Assembly (NCBI GenBank): GCA_039908525.1 | Contig: JAMOAY010000013.1 | Coordinates: 1 to 64,000 of the forward strand | Length of the DNA stretch: 64,000 nucleotides | Reading direction: 5' to 3' | Source: Magnetaquicoccus sp039908525 | GTDB lineage: Bacteria > Pseudomonadota > Magnetococcia > Magnetococcales > Magnetaquicoccaceae | Shown here: piece after piece, positions 26,946 to 36,347 of the stretch | How positions within the stretch are numbered: the first letter of the stretch is position 1 | How the letters are laid out: every line of letters starts with the position of its first letter | The notes under the pieces: model-generated | Told to the model about the DNA's origin: nothing | The model's database searches: none | The model's input: the letters and a program-made list of their open reading frames with translations, nothing else | Made by a program: the position numbers and the translations under genes

Positions 26946-27713
26946 TTGACGACAGAACTCTCCCCCGCGCAGATTGAACGCTACAGTCGGCAGATACTTC
27001 TCAGGGAGATTGGCGGCGGCGGGCAGGTGCGTCTGCTGCAGGGACGGGTGGTGGTGCTGGGTGCAGGGGGGCTGGGTTCCGCAGCGGCCTTCTATCTGGC
27101 TGCTGCGGGTGTCGGTCATTTGATCATTGCCGACCAGGATCGGGTCGAACTCTCCAATCTGCAGCGGCAGATTCTGCACACCACAGACCGCATCGGCCAT
27201 GCCAAGACCGCCTCGGCGGCGCGGACCATCGCCTCCCTGAATCCCGAGATCCAGGTAACCCCCTTTCCCCATCGGGTCGATGAACGGACGGTGGATGCGC
27301 TGCTGCACCAGGGGGATCTGGTTGTCGATGGCAGTGACACCTTTGCCACCCGCCAACTGCTCAACGCAGCCTGTCTGCGTGCTGGCAAACCTTTGATCTC
27401 TGCGGCCGTATTGGGGTTTGAAGGGCAGCTGGCCTCGTTTCGCCACGGTGTGGACCCGGCGGCGCCCTGTTACCGCTGTCTCTATCCTCACCCCCCCCAG
27501 CCAGGGCAGACCGCCAACTGCAGAACAGCAGGGGTGCTGGGCGCATTGACCGGCATGCTCGGCGCCTGGCAGGCGGCAGAGGCCGTCAAAGAGTTGTTGG
27601 GGATTGGTGACTCTCTGGCAGGATCTTTGCTTCTGTTCAATCTGCTGCAGGGCGAGGTGCAGCGCATTCGAATTGTCAAAAATCCCGAATGCCCTGTCTG
27701 TGCCCCCCGTTGA
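26946..27713 (+). CDS. moeB: Molybdopterin-synthase adenylyltransferase (MoeB/ThiF family)
   Basis: A 255-residue E1-like enzyme that adenylates the C-terminal glycine of MoaD or ThiS for sulfur transfer. The nucleotide motif GAGGLG is at 39-44, and DQDRVELSNLQRQ follows. Zinc ligands are C175/C178 and C249/C252, and C192 lies in NCRTAGVLG. The start is TTG. Many homologues also carry a rhodanese domain; this one does not. The moa operon on the other strand at 32341-36114 is its likely partner, but MoaD is absent from the window. Confidence 0.85.
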   Translation: MTTELSPAQIERYSRQILLREIGGGGQVRLLQGRVVVLGAGGLGSAAAFYLAAAGVGHLIIADQDRVELSNLQRQILHTTDRIGHAKTASAARTIASLNPEIQVTPFPHRVDERTVDALLHQGDLVVDGSDTFATRQLLNAACLRAGKPLISAAVLGFEGQLASFRHGVDPAAPCYRCLYPHPPQPGQTANCRTAGVLGALTGMLGAWQAAEAVKELLGIGDSLAGSLLLFNLLQGEVQRIRIVKNPECPVCAPR

Positions 27714-27788
27714 AGACCAGCCTGGCGTGGCGGTCCGCACACCATCCCTGCCCCGGTTGCCCAAGATCAAACAGGTGAGACCCAACGA

Positions 27789-29576
27789 ATGAATCTCGAT
27801 TTGACGGCACTGCTCCGCTTGGCGTTCTCGCAGGGCGAGCAGCCTGGCCGCTTGATTTGTGGACATTTTATTGAATATGCAGACAGGATCACTGGCAGTG
27901 CGGTGGCTGGTCTGAGCACGGAGGGAGACCGCCTGGCCGCACGACTGCTCTGGATCCTCTCCCATTATATTTCGGCCAGTGCTTCCAGCCACGGCATGCA
28001 GATCGGCCATATCGGGGGGAGATTGACGGCAGGTTCGGCATTGGATGCCCGTTTTGGACGGTTGGTGGAGAGTTTTCCGACCAGTGTGGTGCTCCATGCC
28101 CTGCACTGGGAGGGGGAGCGGTGGCACAGCCAGGCCTATGCAGGGGGTGGCAAACAGACGGTATTCGAGGCAGAGGATCTGGCGCACTTCAGCCGCAAGA
28201 AAGGGTTTGAGAAGCGGTTGGGCATTCTGGTGGTCCGCCATGACACCCTGGGGGAGGGGGTCGATGAGCCGTTGAACCAATTGATGGTTGCCCAACCGCT
28301 CCTCTCCCATGTCCTGCGGATACGTTCCGCCGCGCAGGCCAGCCCGGTCCATCCTTTCCTGACATCGGAGGGTTGGCAACACCTCTCATTGGCTGCGGGT
28401 TCGGTCGTGCTGGAACTGCATGACAACACGCAGTGGGATGCGCAGCTCTCCCTGTTGGCGCCGGATGTTGCGCCCGCAGTGGCCCCTCTGGCCACCCCCC
28501 AGGCGGAAAAATGTCTGCCCATGGTGCCGGCTGCCCAGTTTGGCGGTATCCAGTTGATCGATCAATTTCCCGCCGAAACCCTGGCCGGACCGGAATTGAA
28601 CTTCTACAGCATCGCAGAGAGCGGTGCCTACTCCAGACAGCTTGGTCGCTTTGCCGGGATCACCACCCAGGAACGTTCCCTGTATGAGTGCACCGAGGTC
28701 AACATCTCCCACACGGGCATCGTCTGGCGGGGCGAACAGGTGCTTTTCGATCCCTATTATGCCCACTTTACCGACCGGAAACGGTTGGTGATCGAGCGCG
28801 AACAGGCGGTTGTTCCGGAGCCGACGGCCCGCCTGGAGGGCTGTTATTTCCTGGCCATCACGAGCAACACCCACCACAGCCATCTGATTTTTGAAACCTT
28901 GAAAAAGCTGCATTTTGCAGGTCGCTACCAACCCCACATCAAACTGCTGGCCTCCACCACCCTGACCCAATCCCAGCGGGACTATTTTGCGTTGTTCGGT
29001 TTTCCGGAGGAGCGCTGTGTCTACAAACACCCCGATGAAACCTGGCAGGTGGAGCGGGTGGTTTTCTCTTCCGAGGCCCCGATGCGCTACGACCGCCTGT
29101 CGGTTGAGTATCTGCGCAGTTTCGGAGTGGCCCGTGCCCGCGCCCAGAGCCAGTGGCCGACCCGTGTTTACATCTCTCGGCGGGACAGTCGGGTCTATCG
29201 CAATCTGGTCAACGAGGAGGAGATAGAGAAAGTCTTTGAATGGTTTGGATTTTCTGTCATTCTGGCCTCGGATCTTTCTCCGCAGGAAAAGGTGGAGCTT
29301 TTTTCCGCCGCTCAGTATGTGGCCGGCCCTCTCGGGGCCGCTTTCAGCTACATGCCGTTTTCACTCAACGGTCACACCATCATGCTGACCTCGGATGCCT
29401 ATTTCCCCATGGAGTACCAGGAGATTGCCGCCATTCGGCTGAAACGGTTGAATGTGATCCTGGGCATTGGCCTGAAGATGTATTCCAGCGTCTGGCAATA
29501 CGGTCACAGCTCCTTCTATCTGCCGCCCGGTCTGGTGATCGCGGCATTGGATGAAATCCTGAAAGCGCAACACTAG
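27789..29576 (+). CDS. GT61-family glycosyltransferase
   Basis: A 595-residue protein whose C-terminal half matches glycosyltransferase family 61 (DUF563). The markers are the RVYISRRDSRVYRNLVNEEEIEKV type motif, then FEWFGFSVI and VAGPLGAAFSYMPF near 510-530. The N-terminal 230 residues have no recognised domain and may be an adaptor or second enzyme. It starts a four-gene glycan module followed closely by an HAD phosphatase and nucleotidyltransferases. Donor and acceptor sugars are unknown. Confidence 0.75.
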   Translation: MNLDLTALLRLAFSQGEQPGRLICGHFIEYADRITGSAVAGLSTEGDRLAARLLWILSHYISASASSHGMQIGHIGGRLTAGSALDARFGRLVESFPTSVVLHALHWEGERWHSQAYAGGGKQTVFEAEDLAHFSRKKGFEKRLGILVVRHDTLGEGVDEPLNQLMVAQPLLSHVLRIRSAAQASPVHPFLTSEGWQHLSLAAGSVVLELHDNTQWDAQLSLLAPDVAPAVAPLATPQAEKCLPMVPAAQFGGIQLIDQFPAETLAGPELNFYSIAESGAYSRQLGRFAGITTQERSLYECTEVNISHTGIVWRGEQVLFDPYYAHFTDRKRLVIEREQAVVPEPTARLEGCYFLAITSNTHHSHLIFETLKKLHFAGRYQPHIKLLASTTLTQSQRDYFALFGFPEERCVYKHPDETWQVERVVFSSEAPMRYDRLSVEYLRSFGVARARAQSQWPTRVYISRRDSRVYRNLVNEEEIEKVFEWFGFSVILASDLSPQEKVELFSAAQYVAGPLGAAFSYMPFSLNGHTIMLTSDAYFPMEYQEIAAIRLKRLNVILGIGLKMYSSVWQYGHSSFYLPPGLVIAALDEILKAQH

Positions 29577-29594
29577 CCAACAGAGGGCAAGAGC

Positions 29595-29975
29595 ATGAGA
29601 ATCTGTCTGGACCTGGATGGGGTCATTTGTGCGGTGAAAAGAGAGGGGCAGAGCTATGCCGAGGTGTTGCCTCTGCCCGGTGCGGTGGAGAAGATCACCG
29701 CCCTGCACGACGCTGGCCATACCATCATCATCCATACCGCCCGCCACATGAAAACCTGCGAGGGCAACAGCGGCAAGGTGATCGCCCGCCTGGGCAAGAT
29801 CACCCTCGACTGGCTGGAACGCCACGCCATCCCTTACGATGAGTTGCACTTTGGCAAACCCTGGGCCGATATCTATGTGGATGACAATGCCCTGCGTTTC
29901 TCCTCCTGGGATGCGATAGAGGGCGATGGCAGCAACCTGCCCCTCTCTTCTGAGCGGAAGCTGAGGCAAGGTTGA
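29595..29975 (+). CDS. HAD-like capsule-type phosphatase
   Basis: A 126-residue HAD-superfamily protein. The nucleophile motif is LDLDGV with D6 and D8, HTARHMKT is the Thr motif, and a Lys lies in FGKPWADIYVDDNALRF with the late acidic pair. Small HADs of this kind occur in capsule and LPS loci and dephosphorylate a sugar or alcohol phosphate. It ends with TGATG, sharing a base with the start of the next gene. The exact substrate is not evident. Confidence 0.75.
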   Translation: MRICLDLDGVICAVKREGQSYAEVLPLPGAVEKITALHDAGHTIIIHTARHMKTCEGNSGKVIARLGKITLDWLERHAIPYDELHFGKPWADIYVDDNALRFSSWDAIEGDGSNLPLSSERKLRQG

Positions 29976-30709
29976 TGCGTTTTGTCATTCCCATGGCGGG
30001 GCTGGGGCAGCGGTTTACCGAGGCGGGATACCCATCCCCCAAATATCTGCTGGAGGCCCACGGTCGTACCTTGCTGGAGTGGGCGGTGGGCAGTCTGCCG
30101 CTGGAGTTGGCGGATCTGATCCTTTTCGTCGGCCTGGCATCGCATGCGGCCCATGCCCCGCTGGAGGGCGTGCTGGAGCGGGTCAGCGCCGGTCGTGCCC
30201 ATCGCTGGATCGTTCTGGATGCACCCACCGGCGGGCAGGCCGAGACGGTGCTGGCCGCTGCCGAGTGGATCGACAATGAGGCGGATCTGCTGATCTTCAA
30301 TATCGATACCGCTTTTCGCTCAGAGACCCTGTCCGCCCGCCTGCGGGATCCGAGCGCAAAACGGGACGGCATTCTCGGTTCGTTTGCCGGGCAGGGAGAC
30401 CACTGGAGCTTTGCCCGCCTGGATGCCGCCGGGATTGTCACCGAGACGGCGGAAAAGGTTCGCATCAGTGAACACGCCTTGACCGGGCTCTATCATTTCA
30501 GCCGGGGCGCCGATTTTGTTCGCGTGGCCCGCCGGGCACTGGCTCAGGGGGAGCGCAGTGGGGGTGAATACTACATCGCTCCCCTGTACAACCACCTGAT
30601 CCAGGAAGGGCGCCGCTTTATGCTGGACCCGGTACAGCAGCTGATTCCCATGGGGACTCCCCAGGAGTTGGAGCATTTCCGCCGGGGTGCGCCGCCATGC
30701 ACGGTGTGA
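29975..30709 (+). CDS. Nucleotidyltransferase (NTP_transferase family)
   Basis: A 244-residue GT-A-fold nucleotidyltransferase. The nucleotide-binding loop PMAGLGQRF is at 6-14, followed by a Lys in YPSPKYLLEAHGRTLLEW. The metal site is probably the D in FNIDTAF. Such enzymes activate a sugar- or alcohol-phosphate as a nucleotide adduct. It overlaps the next gene by 13 bases, and both carry a nucleotidyltransferase domain, so the module may make two activated groups. Confidence 0.75.
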   Translation: MRFVIPMAGLGQRFTEAGYPSPKYLLEAHGRTLLEWAVGSLPLELADLILFVGLASHAAHAPLEGVLERVSAGRAHRWIVLDAPTGGQAETVLAAAEWIDNEADLLIFNIDTAFRSETLSARLRDPSAKRDGILGSFAGQGDHWSFARLDAAGIVTETAEKVRISEHALTGLYHFSRGADFVRVARRALAQGERSGGEYYIAPLYNHLIQEGRRFMLDPVQQLIPMGTPQELEHFRRGAPPCTV

Positions 30710-32310
30710 TTCTGACCGCCGGGCGGGTGGAGGACAGCATGGCCCAACTGTTCGGTGATATCTCCACCGGGTTGGTGCCGGTGCAGGGTCGGCCTGTTCT
30801 GTTCTATATCATCAACAACTTTCTCAAGGTGCAGATCCGGACGACCCACATTGCCGTGGGCCATGGTGCGGAGAGTGTCCAGCAGGTGCTGGGCGGCTAT
30901 TTTGCCGCCAAGGCCGATCTCTGCTACGTCGAGGTCGATCCGGACAAAGGGCCCGGCGATTCGCTGCTGGCCGTGCTGCACGGGATGGGTCGTGGCAAGG
31001 CGGTGGTGGTGCTGGCCGATACCTGGATGGATCTCACGCCCGACACGGTCGCTCTGGATGATGTGGTGTTCGCCTCAACCGATTTTACCGACCCCAGAAA
31101 ATGGTGTACGGTCGAGGTGGACGGTAGCGGCCAGGTGAGTGCCATTCACGACAAATGTCCGGTGGAGCAGGTGGTGCACGCCCTGGTGGGGGTCTACATT
31201 TTTTCGGACGTCAGTCTGTTTGCCGGTTTTTCCTCTGACAAGAGGCGCCTGGAGATTGCCGACCTGCTGCAGTTTTACCATTCGCGTCTTCCCCTGTCGG
31301 TGGCCATGACCGACAAGTGGCTGGATTTTGGCCATTTTGAAAAATACCAGACCTCCAAAAAACGCCTGCTGGAGGCGCGCCATTTCAACACGCTGGAGTT
31401 TGACGATCTGCTGGGTACCATCACCAAGAGAAGTGACAACGTCGAGAAATTTCGTAACGAGGTGCGCTGGCAACTGGAGTTGCCCGACACTCTGCAGGTG
31501 CTGTTTCCGCGCATCCTTGCCTATGAACTGGCGGGGGATGCCCCGTTTGTCACCATGGAATATTTCGGTTATCAGACCGTGGCGGAGATATGGCTGTACG
31601 CCAATTTCCGTCCCAATGTTCTGGAAAAGATCGTTGCCCGACTGTGGCACATTCTGCTGCTGTTTCGGCGCGAACGGCGCCCGGTCTCCATGGCGTGTTA
31701 CCAGCAGATCTACCGGCACAAGACCGAGCAGCGTCTGTCCACCCTGCTGGAGAGCTCCCCGTTGTTTGCGCATCTGCTGGCGGCGCCCGAGTTGGTCGTC
31801 AACGGCCGCAGGCTTCGCAACTGGTCGGTTCTGCGGGACTCCGTCTGGGCCAAAATCCCCACCCTGTACCGGCCAGAGGACAACTGCCTGATTCATGGCG
31901 ATTACTGCTTTTCAAACATCCTGTTTGACATCAACAATGGCATCGTCCGCCTGTTGGACCCGCGCGGTCGGTGGGGGGAGCAGGCGTTTGGTGATTTCAA
32001 GTACGATCTGGCGAAATTGCGTCACTCCATCCATGGGGATTATGATTTTATCGTCAATGATCTCTTGCAGGTGGAGTGTCGGCAGGAGATCCCGCCCCGC
32101 ATCGACTACCGGATCTTCAAGGCTACCCATCACCGGGAGGTGTCCCGCTATTTCGACCGCCTGATTGCGCAACAGTTCGATCTGAGGGAGATCCAGTTGA
32201 TTGAAGGGTTGCTGTTTCTCTCCATGATTCCGTTGCACGCCAACGACCGGCAGCGCCAGCTGGTGATGTATGCCAAGGCACTGGAGATTTTGAATGATTC
32301 TGCAGAGTGA
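30697..32310 (+). CDS. Nucleotidyltransferase-kinase fusion
   Basis: A 537-residue two-domain protein. The N-terminal part (about 1-230) is a nucleotidyltransferase (GVILTAGRVEDSMAQL, LVPVQGRPVLFYII, VVVLADTWMD). The C-terminal part (about 250-530) is an aminoglycoside/choline-kinase fold: catalytic HGDYCFSN (400-407) and the metal site LLDPRG (419-424). The fusion suggests phosphorylation of an alcohol or sugar and its activation on one polypeptide, as LicA/LicC do separately for phosphocholine. It is the last gene of the module. The substrate is not known. Confidence 0.72.
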   Translation: MHGVILTAGRVEDSMAQLFGDISTGLVPVQGRPVLFYIINNFLKVQIRTTHIAVGHGAESVQQVLGGYFAAKADLCYVEVDPDKGPGDSLLAVLHGMGRGKAVVVLADTWMDLTPDTVALDDVVFASTDFTDPRKWCTVEVDGSGQVSAIHDKCPVEQVVHALVGVYIFSDVSLFAGFSSDKRRLEIADLLQFYHSRLPLSVAMTDKWLDFGHFEKYQTSKKRLLEARHFNTLEFDDLLGTITKRSDNVEKFRNEVRWQLELPDTLQVLFPRILAYELAGDAPFVTMEYFGYQTVAEIWLYANFRPNVLEKIVARLWHILLLFRRERRPVSMACYQQIYRHKTEQRLSTLLESSPLFAHLLAAPELVVNGRRLRNWSVLRDSVWAKIPTLYRPEDNCLIHGDYCFSNILFDINNGIVRLLDPRGRWGEQAFGDFKYDLAKLRHSIHGDYDFIVNDLLQVECRQEIPPRIDYRIFKATHHREVSRYFDRLIAQQFDLREIQLIEGLLFLSMIPLHANDRQRQLVMYAKALEILNDSAE

Positions 32311-32340
32311 TGGCTGTCGGGCGCCCGCCGGTGGTCGGTT

Positions 32341-33357
32341 TCAGCCCCCCACCGCAGACATGCGTGTTGTTCGTGGGACCTCCTCCTGTTGTGCGAAGGC
32401 ATGCCCGGCCGGCTTCATGGCGACGGCGGTGCGGATGGCGGCGTGCAGTGTCGGCTCGTCGGCCCCGCTCCGCAGCAGCGTTTTGAGATCCATGCCCTCT
32501 TCCCGACCCAGGCAGTAGAGCAGGCGACCGTTGGCCGTCAGGCGCATGCGGTTGCAGCTGTCACAAAAATGGCGCGAACGGGCGGAGATGACCCCGACCT
32601 CGGTTCCGGTACCGCGCAAGGTGAAATAACGGGCCGGACCGGACCCCGGGTCGGCGGCGACCGGCAGCAGTTGCTCGCCAAAATGGTGCTGCAGGGTGGC
32701 CAGGATCTCTTCGGTGGGCAGAAAACGGTCGTTCATCTCCTGTCCGGCCTCGCCGATAGGCATGGTCTCGATATAGCGCAGCACCACGCCCTGCTGTTGT
32801 GCAAAATGGAGCATCTCCGGGATCTCCTGGTGGTTGATGCCCCGCATGACAACCATGTTGACCTTGACCGGTCGCAGTCCGACCCGGATGGCGGCCTTGA
32901 TGCCGGCCAGCACCGCCGCCAACCCCTGCGGCGTGCTGTGTGTCGGGGAGGCGTGGTGGCGGGTGAGGGCGGCGAAGGTATCGGGATTCAGGGTGTCGAG
33001 GGAGATGTTGACCCGGCGCAGTCCGGCGGTCTGCAGATCGGCGGCGTGGCGTTCCAGCAGCATGGCATTGGTGGTGAGGGAGAGTTCTTGCAGACCAGGC
33101 AGGTGAGCCAGTTCCCGCACCAGGTCGACCAGATTGCGTCGCAACAGGGGTTCGCCGCCGGTCAGGCGGACACGCTCGATGCCCAGCTCCAAAAAGATGC
33201 GCACCAGACGGATCAGTTCGTCAAAATCGAGGATGTCCTGATGGTCGGGCCGGGTTTTTTCTGTGGGCAGGCGGCAGTAGCTGCAGAACAGGTTGCAGCG
33301 ATCGGTGACCGAGACCCGCAGATAGCGGATGGTCCGTCCAAAGGAGTCTGTCAACAC
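32341..33357 (-). CDS. moaA: GTP 3',8-cyclase MoaA
   Basis: A 338-residue radical SAM enzyme, the first step of molybdopterin synthesis from GTP. The N-terminal cluster motif is CNLFCSYC, the SAM motif LTGGEPLLR, and the second cluster CDSCNR with a later Cys. The C-terminal GG needed for activity is present (SAVGG). The GTG start at 33357 is preferred over the ATG at 33420 because AAAGGGAT precedes it. It is the last gene of the moa operon, 34 bases after moaC. Confidence 0.94.
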   Translation of the reverse strand: MLTDSFGRTIRYLRVSVTDRCNLFCSYCRLPTEKTRPDHQDILDFDELIRLVRIFLELGIERVRLTGGEPLLRRNLVDLVRELAHLPGLQELSLTTNAMLLERHAADLQTAGLRRVNISLDTLNPDTFAALTRHHASPTHSTPQGLAAVLAGIKAAIRVGLRPVKVNMVVMRGINHQEIPEMLHFAQQQGVVLRYIETMPIGEAGQEMNDRFLPTEEILATLQHHFGEQLLPVAADPGSGPARYFTLRGTGTEVGVISARSRHFCDSCNRMRLTANGRLLYCLGREEGMDLKTLLRSGADEPTLHAAIRTAVAMKPAGHAFAQQEEVPRTTRMSAVGG

Positions 33358-33391
33358 GTGGCTATCCCTTTTGCTGCTCCAGTACCCTCCG

Positions 33392-33892
33392 TCAGCATGG
33401 TGTGTACCCCTCCGCCACAAAATGACCGCTTTTGCCGCCCTCTTTTTCGAGCAGGCGAATGGGACCGATGGCCATGCCGCGGTCCACGGCTTTGCACATG
33501 TCGTAGATGGTCAAACCCGCCACCGCCACAGCGGTCATTGCTTCCATCTCCACCCCGGTCTGGCCCTGGGTGCGGACGCGGGCGATGATGCCGATGCGCT
33601 GTTGTGCGGGCTCCGGGGCAAACTCGATGCGCACCGAGGTGAGGTTGATCTGGTGGCAGAGGGGGATCAACATGTCCACCCGCTTGGCCGCCATGATGCC
33701 GGCCAGACGGGCCACCTCCAGCACATCCCCTTTGCTCAACTGGCGATTCAGGATGAGCTCCAGGGTCTCTGCGCGCAGATGAACCTCTCCCGTCGCCACC
33801 GCCATGCGGGCCGTGCTCGCCTTGTCGGTGACATCCACCATGCGCGTGGCACCCTGCGCATCAAAATGGCTCAACGTTTTTTGCTCACTCAT
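33392..33892 (-). CDS. moaC: Cyclic pyranopterin monophosphate synthase MoaC
   Basis: A 166-residue MoaC, acting after MoaA to form cyclic pyranopterin monophosphate. Typical motifs are FDAQGATRMVDVTDKAST, the CHQINLT segment (LIPLCHQINLT), VEMEAMTAVAVAGLTIYDMCKAVDR and KSGHF. The start lies inside the 3' end of moeA with an 8-base overlap. Length equals that of the family. Confidence 0.95.
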   Translation of the reverse strand: MSEQKTLSHFDAQGATRMVDVTDKASTARMAVATGEVHLRAETLELILNRQLSKGDVLEVARLAGIMAAKRVDMLIPLCHQINLTSVRIEFAPEPAQQRIGIIARVRTQGQTGVEMEAMTAVAVAGLTIYDMCKAVDRGMAIGPIRLLEKEGGKSGHFVAEGYTPC

Positions 33893-35132
33893 AGTCGATC
33901 CATTGCACGGTCACCGGCATGCCATCGCTGACCTGCTGTGGCCCCTCCGGCAGGATAATGAACACATTGGCCTGGGCCAGACTGGTCAGAATACCCGAAC
34001 CCTGCGCCCCGGTCACCTCCACCCAGGGAGATGGCCCCGCCCCGCCTTCGCGATCGGTAAAATGGACCACACCGCGCAGAAACTCCCGGCGGGGATGGCG
34101 TTTGTGCCACTCCCCTGCAAAGCTGGCCTGAAACTGTCGCTCCACGGGCGGGGCGGCCCCCATCATCTTGAGCAGTGCCGGTCGCACCAGAAGCAGATAG
34201 ACGGTCAGACTGGAGACCGGATTGCCCGGCAAACCGAAAAAATGCGCCCCGCCCAGACGGCCATACGCCTGCGGCTTGCCGGGCTTCATGGCCACCTGCC
34301 AGAAGTGGATCTGGCCGTTCTGTTCCAGGATCTCTTTGACCAGATCATAGTCGCCTACCGACACCCCACCGGTCGTGATGAGGGCATCGGCCTCTTCGCT
34401 GCCTCGACGCAGTGCCGCCTCGATGGCCGTCCGCTCATCCCGTGCCACCCCCAGGTCCAACACCTCCGCCCCCAGCAGGGTCAGGGCAGCACTCAGGGCC
34501 GCCCGGTTGCTGTCATACAGTTGTCCGGCCTGCAAAGGGGTGCCGGTCGGCAGCAGTTCATTGCCGGTGGAGAGCAAAGCCACCCGGAGGCGGCGCCGGA
34601 GGGGTACTGTTACCCGGCCCACCGAGGTCAGCAGGCCCAGATCGGCCGCCCCCAAACGCCGCCCGGTGGGCAGTACCTCCTGGCCGGGGCGGATATCCTC
34701 CCCGGCGGGCCGGATGTGCTGCCCCGGTTGCTGGCCGACCGGGATCGTCAGACGATCTCCCTGGCGCTGCACCTGCTCCTGCATGACGACACAATCACTG
34801 CCGACAGGGATGGGGGCGCCGGTCATGATGCGCACCGCCTCCCCCGGTTGGAGCGGACTCTGCAGGCGCGAACCGGCGGGCAGTTCGGCCACTAGGCGCA
34901 GTGTGGTGGCGGTGGTGGCGGAGAGATCGAGAGTGCGTACCGCATAGCCGTCCATGGCCGAGTTGGCATGGTTGGGCACCGCAGCCTGGGCGACAATGGG
35001 CGCTGCCAACACCCGCCCCAATGCCTGGTGCAGGGGCAACTCCTCCTCCCGGGCGACCAACTCGATCGAATCCAGCAGGCGCGCTTTGGCCTCGGCAAAT
35101 GAGATCATGGGGTGGGCCGTTTTATGGTGCAT
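33885..35132 (-). CDS. moeA: Molybdopterin molybdenumtransferase MoeA
   Basis: A 415-residue MoeA that inserts molybdate into adenylated molybdopterin. Motifs include NSAMDGYAVR near the start, RIMTGAPIPVGSDCVVMQE, GNELLPTGTPLQAGQLYDSN, TTGGVSVGDYD and GLPGNPVSS. The frame runs upstream to 35267, but the ATG at 35132 is chosen because GGTGGAGG lies five bases before it. It overlaps the moaE-mogA gene by 11 bases. Confidence 0.93.
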   Translation of the reverse strand: MHHKTAHPMISFAEAKARLLDSIELVAREEELPLHQALGRVLAAPIVAQAAVPNHANSAMDGYAVRTLDLSATTATTLRLVAELPAGSRLQSPLQPGEAVRIMTGAPIPVGSDCVVMQEQVQRQGDRLTIPVGQQPGQHIRPAGEDIRPGQEVLPTGRRLGAADLGLLTSVGRVTVPLRRRLRVALLSTGNELLPTGTPLQAGQLYDSNRAALSAALTLLGAEVLDLGVARDERTAIEAALRRGSEEADALITTGGVSVGDYDLVKEILEQNGQIHFWQVAMKPGKPQAYGRLGGAHFFGLPGNPVSSLTVYLLLVRPALLKMMGAAPPVERQFQASFAGEWHKRHPRREFLRGVVHFTDREGGAGPSPWVEVTGAQGSGILTSLAQANVFIILPEGPQQVSDGMPVTVQWIDYE

Positions 35133-36114
35133 GATGTCCTCCACCATGGACCATACGCAGGGCATGGGGCAGCAGGTCGGCCACCACCTCCAGACTGTGT
35201 CGGGCGCCGCGGGTGGAACCGGGCAGATTGACGACCAGGGTGGCGCCGCGCACCGCCGTGATGCCACGGCTCAAGAGTGCCGTGCGGGTCTGCGCCACCC
35301 CGGCGGCGCGCATCCATTCGGCCAACCCTGGCAACTCCTGTCCGCAGACGGCACGGGTCGCTTCGGGGGTGACATCCCGCGGAGCGGGACCGGTCCCGCC
35401 GGTGGTCAACACGAGATCCAGCTTGTCATCATCCGCCCATCGGACCAGACACGCCTGAATGGAGGGTTGATCGTCCGGAAGTATGGCACGGTGGGCAACG
35501 GTTGCTCCGTACCCGAGGACCAACCCCTCCAGCATCGCGCCACTCTGATCGGTGGTCAGGTTCCGGCTGTCCGACAGGGTCAAAATGCCGACCCGCAGTC
35601 CGGTCCAGTCTACTGCGTGGCGGGGGGGCTCTGACAGAGGGGTAGAGGAGGTGGCGTGTTGGGCGGATTCCCATTGCCGGGCGGCCTCTTCACAGCCAGG
35701 ACAGTTGTGCACCCAGCGCTCTTCTCCGGAGGAGAGCCGCTCCTTTTTCCAAAAGGTGGCGCGGCGTTTCAGATGGTCGATCACAAAGCGACAGGCCAGA
35801 AAGGCATCCGCACGATGGCCAGCTGCGGCCATGACCAGCACAATGGGCTCACCCACCGCCAGCGTGCCCACCCGGTGAACGACATGCAGGGCTTCCAACG
35901 AAAAGCGTTCCCGTGCCTCCTGCGCAATTTTTTCCAGTTCCAACTCCGTCATGCCGGGATAGTGTTCCAGAATCAAGGCCGTCACCGGCGCGCTGTCGGT
36001 AAACTCCCGCACCAGGCCCAAAAAAGTGACCACGGCCCCGATGTCGGGACGGTCCTGGATGAGACGGGCAAGCTCTGCTTCGGAGGAGAAAGGCTCGGTT
36101 TGAATGCGAATCAT
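35122..36114 (-). CDS. MoaE-MogA/MoaB fusion protein
   Basis: A 330-residue fusion. Residues 1 to about 150 are MoaE, the large subunit of molybdopterin synthase (FLGLVREF, LEHYPGMTELELEKI, HRVGTLAVGEPIV, RRATFWKKE with the active Lys pair). Residues about 170-330 are the MogA/MoaB molybdopterin adenylyltransferase (VGILTLSDS, TTGGTGPAPRDVTPEAT, NLPGSTRGARHSLE). The ATG at 36114 starts the MoaE domain; the upstream open frame is unconserved. It heads the operon moaE::mogA-moeA-moaC-moaA. Confidence 0.9.
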   Translation of the reverse strand: MIRIQTEPFSSEAELARLIQDRPDIGAVVTFLGLVREFTDSAPVTALILEHYPGMTELELEKIAQEARERFSLEALHVVHRVGTLAVGEPIVLVMAAAGHRADAFLACRFVIDHLKRRATFWKKERLSSGEERWVHNCPGCEEAARQWESAQHATSSTPLSEPPRHAVDWTGLRVGILTLSDSRNLTTDQSGAMLEGLVLGYGATVAHRAILPDDQPSIQACLVRWADDDKLDLVLTTGGTGPAPRDVTPEATRAVCGQELPGLAEWMRAAGVAQTRTALLSRGITAVRGATLVVNLPGSTRGARHSLEVVADLLPHALRMVHGGGHHAP

Positions 36115-36347
36115 GAGGTTGAATTCCCACCGCAGGGTTGTTTGACCTGTCGTGCGCCCATTCACAGCAGCGCAACACCCATTCGAGTCTAACCCCGGTG
36201 TGCTGTCATCACAAGGCCGCAGGGTGCACAGGGCAACAAAAAAGGGGAAAGGGCTGTTGCGATCCCTTTCCCCCCCGTGCAGACGCCGCAGCACATGCAT
36301 CCCCCTCCGTCAAACGCACCATTGCCACATGGAGCGGCCCAGTCAGA

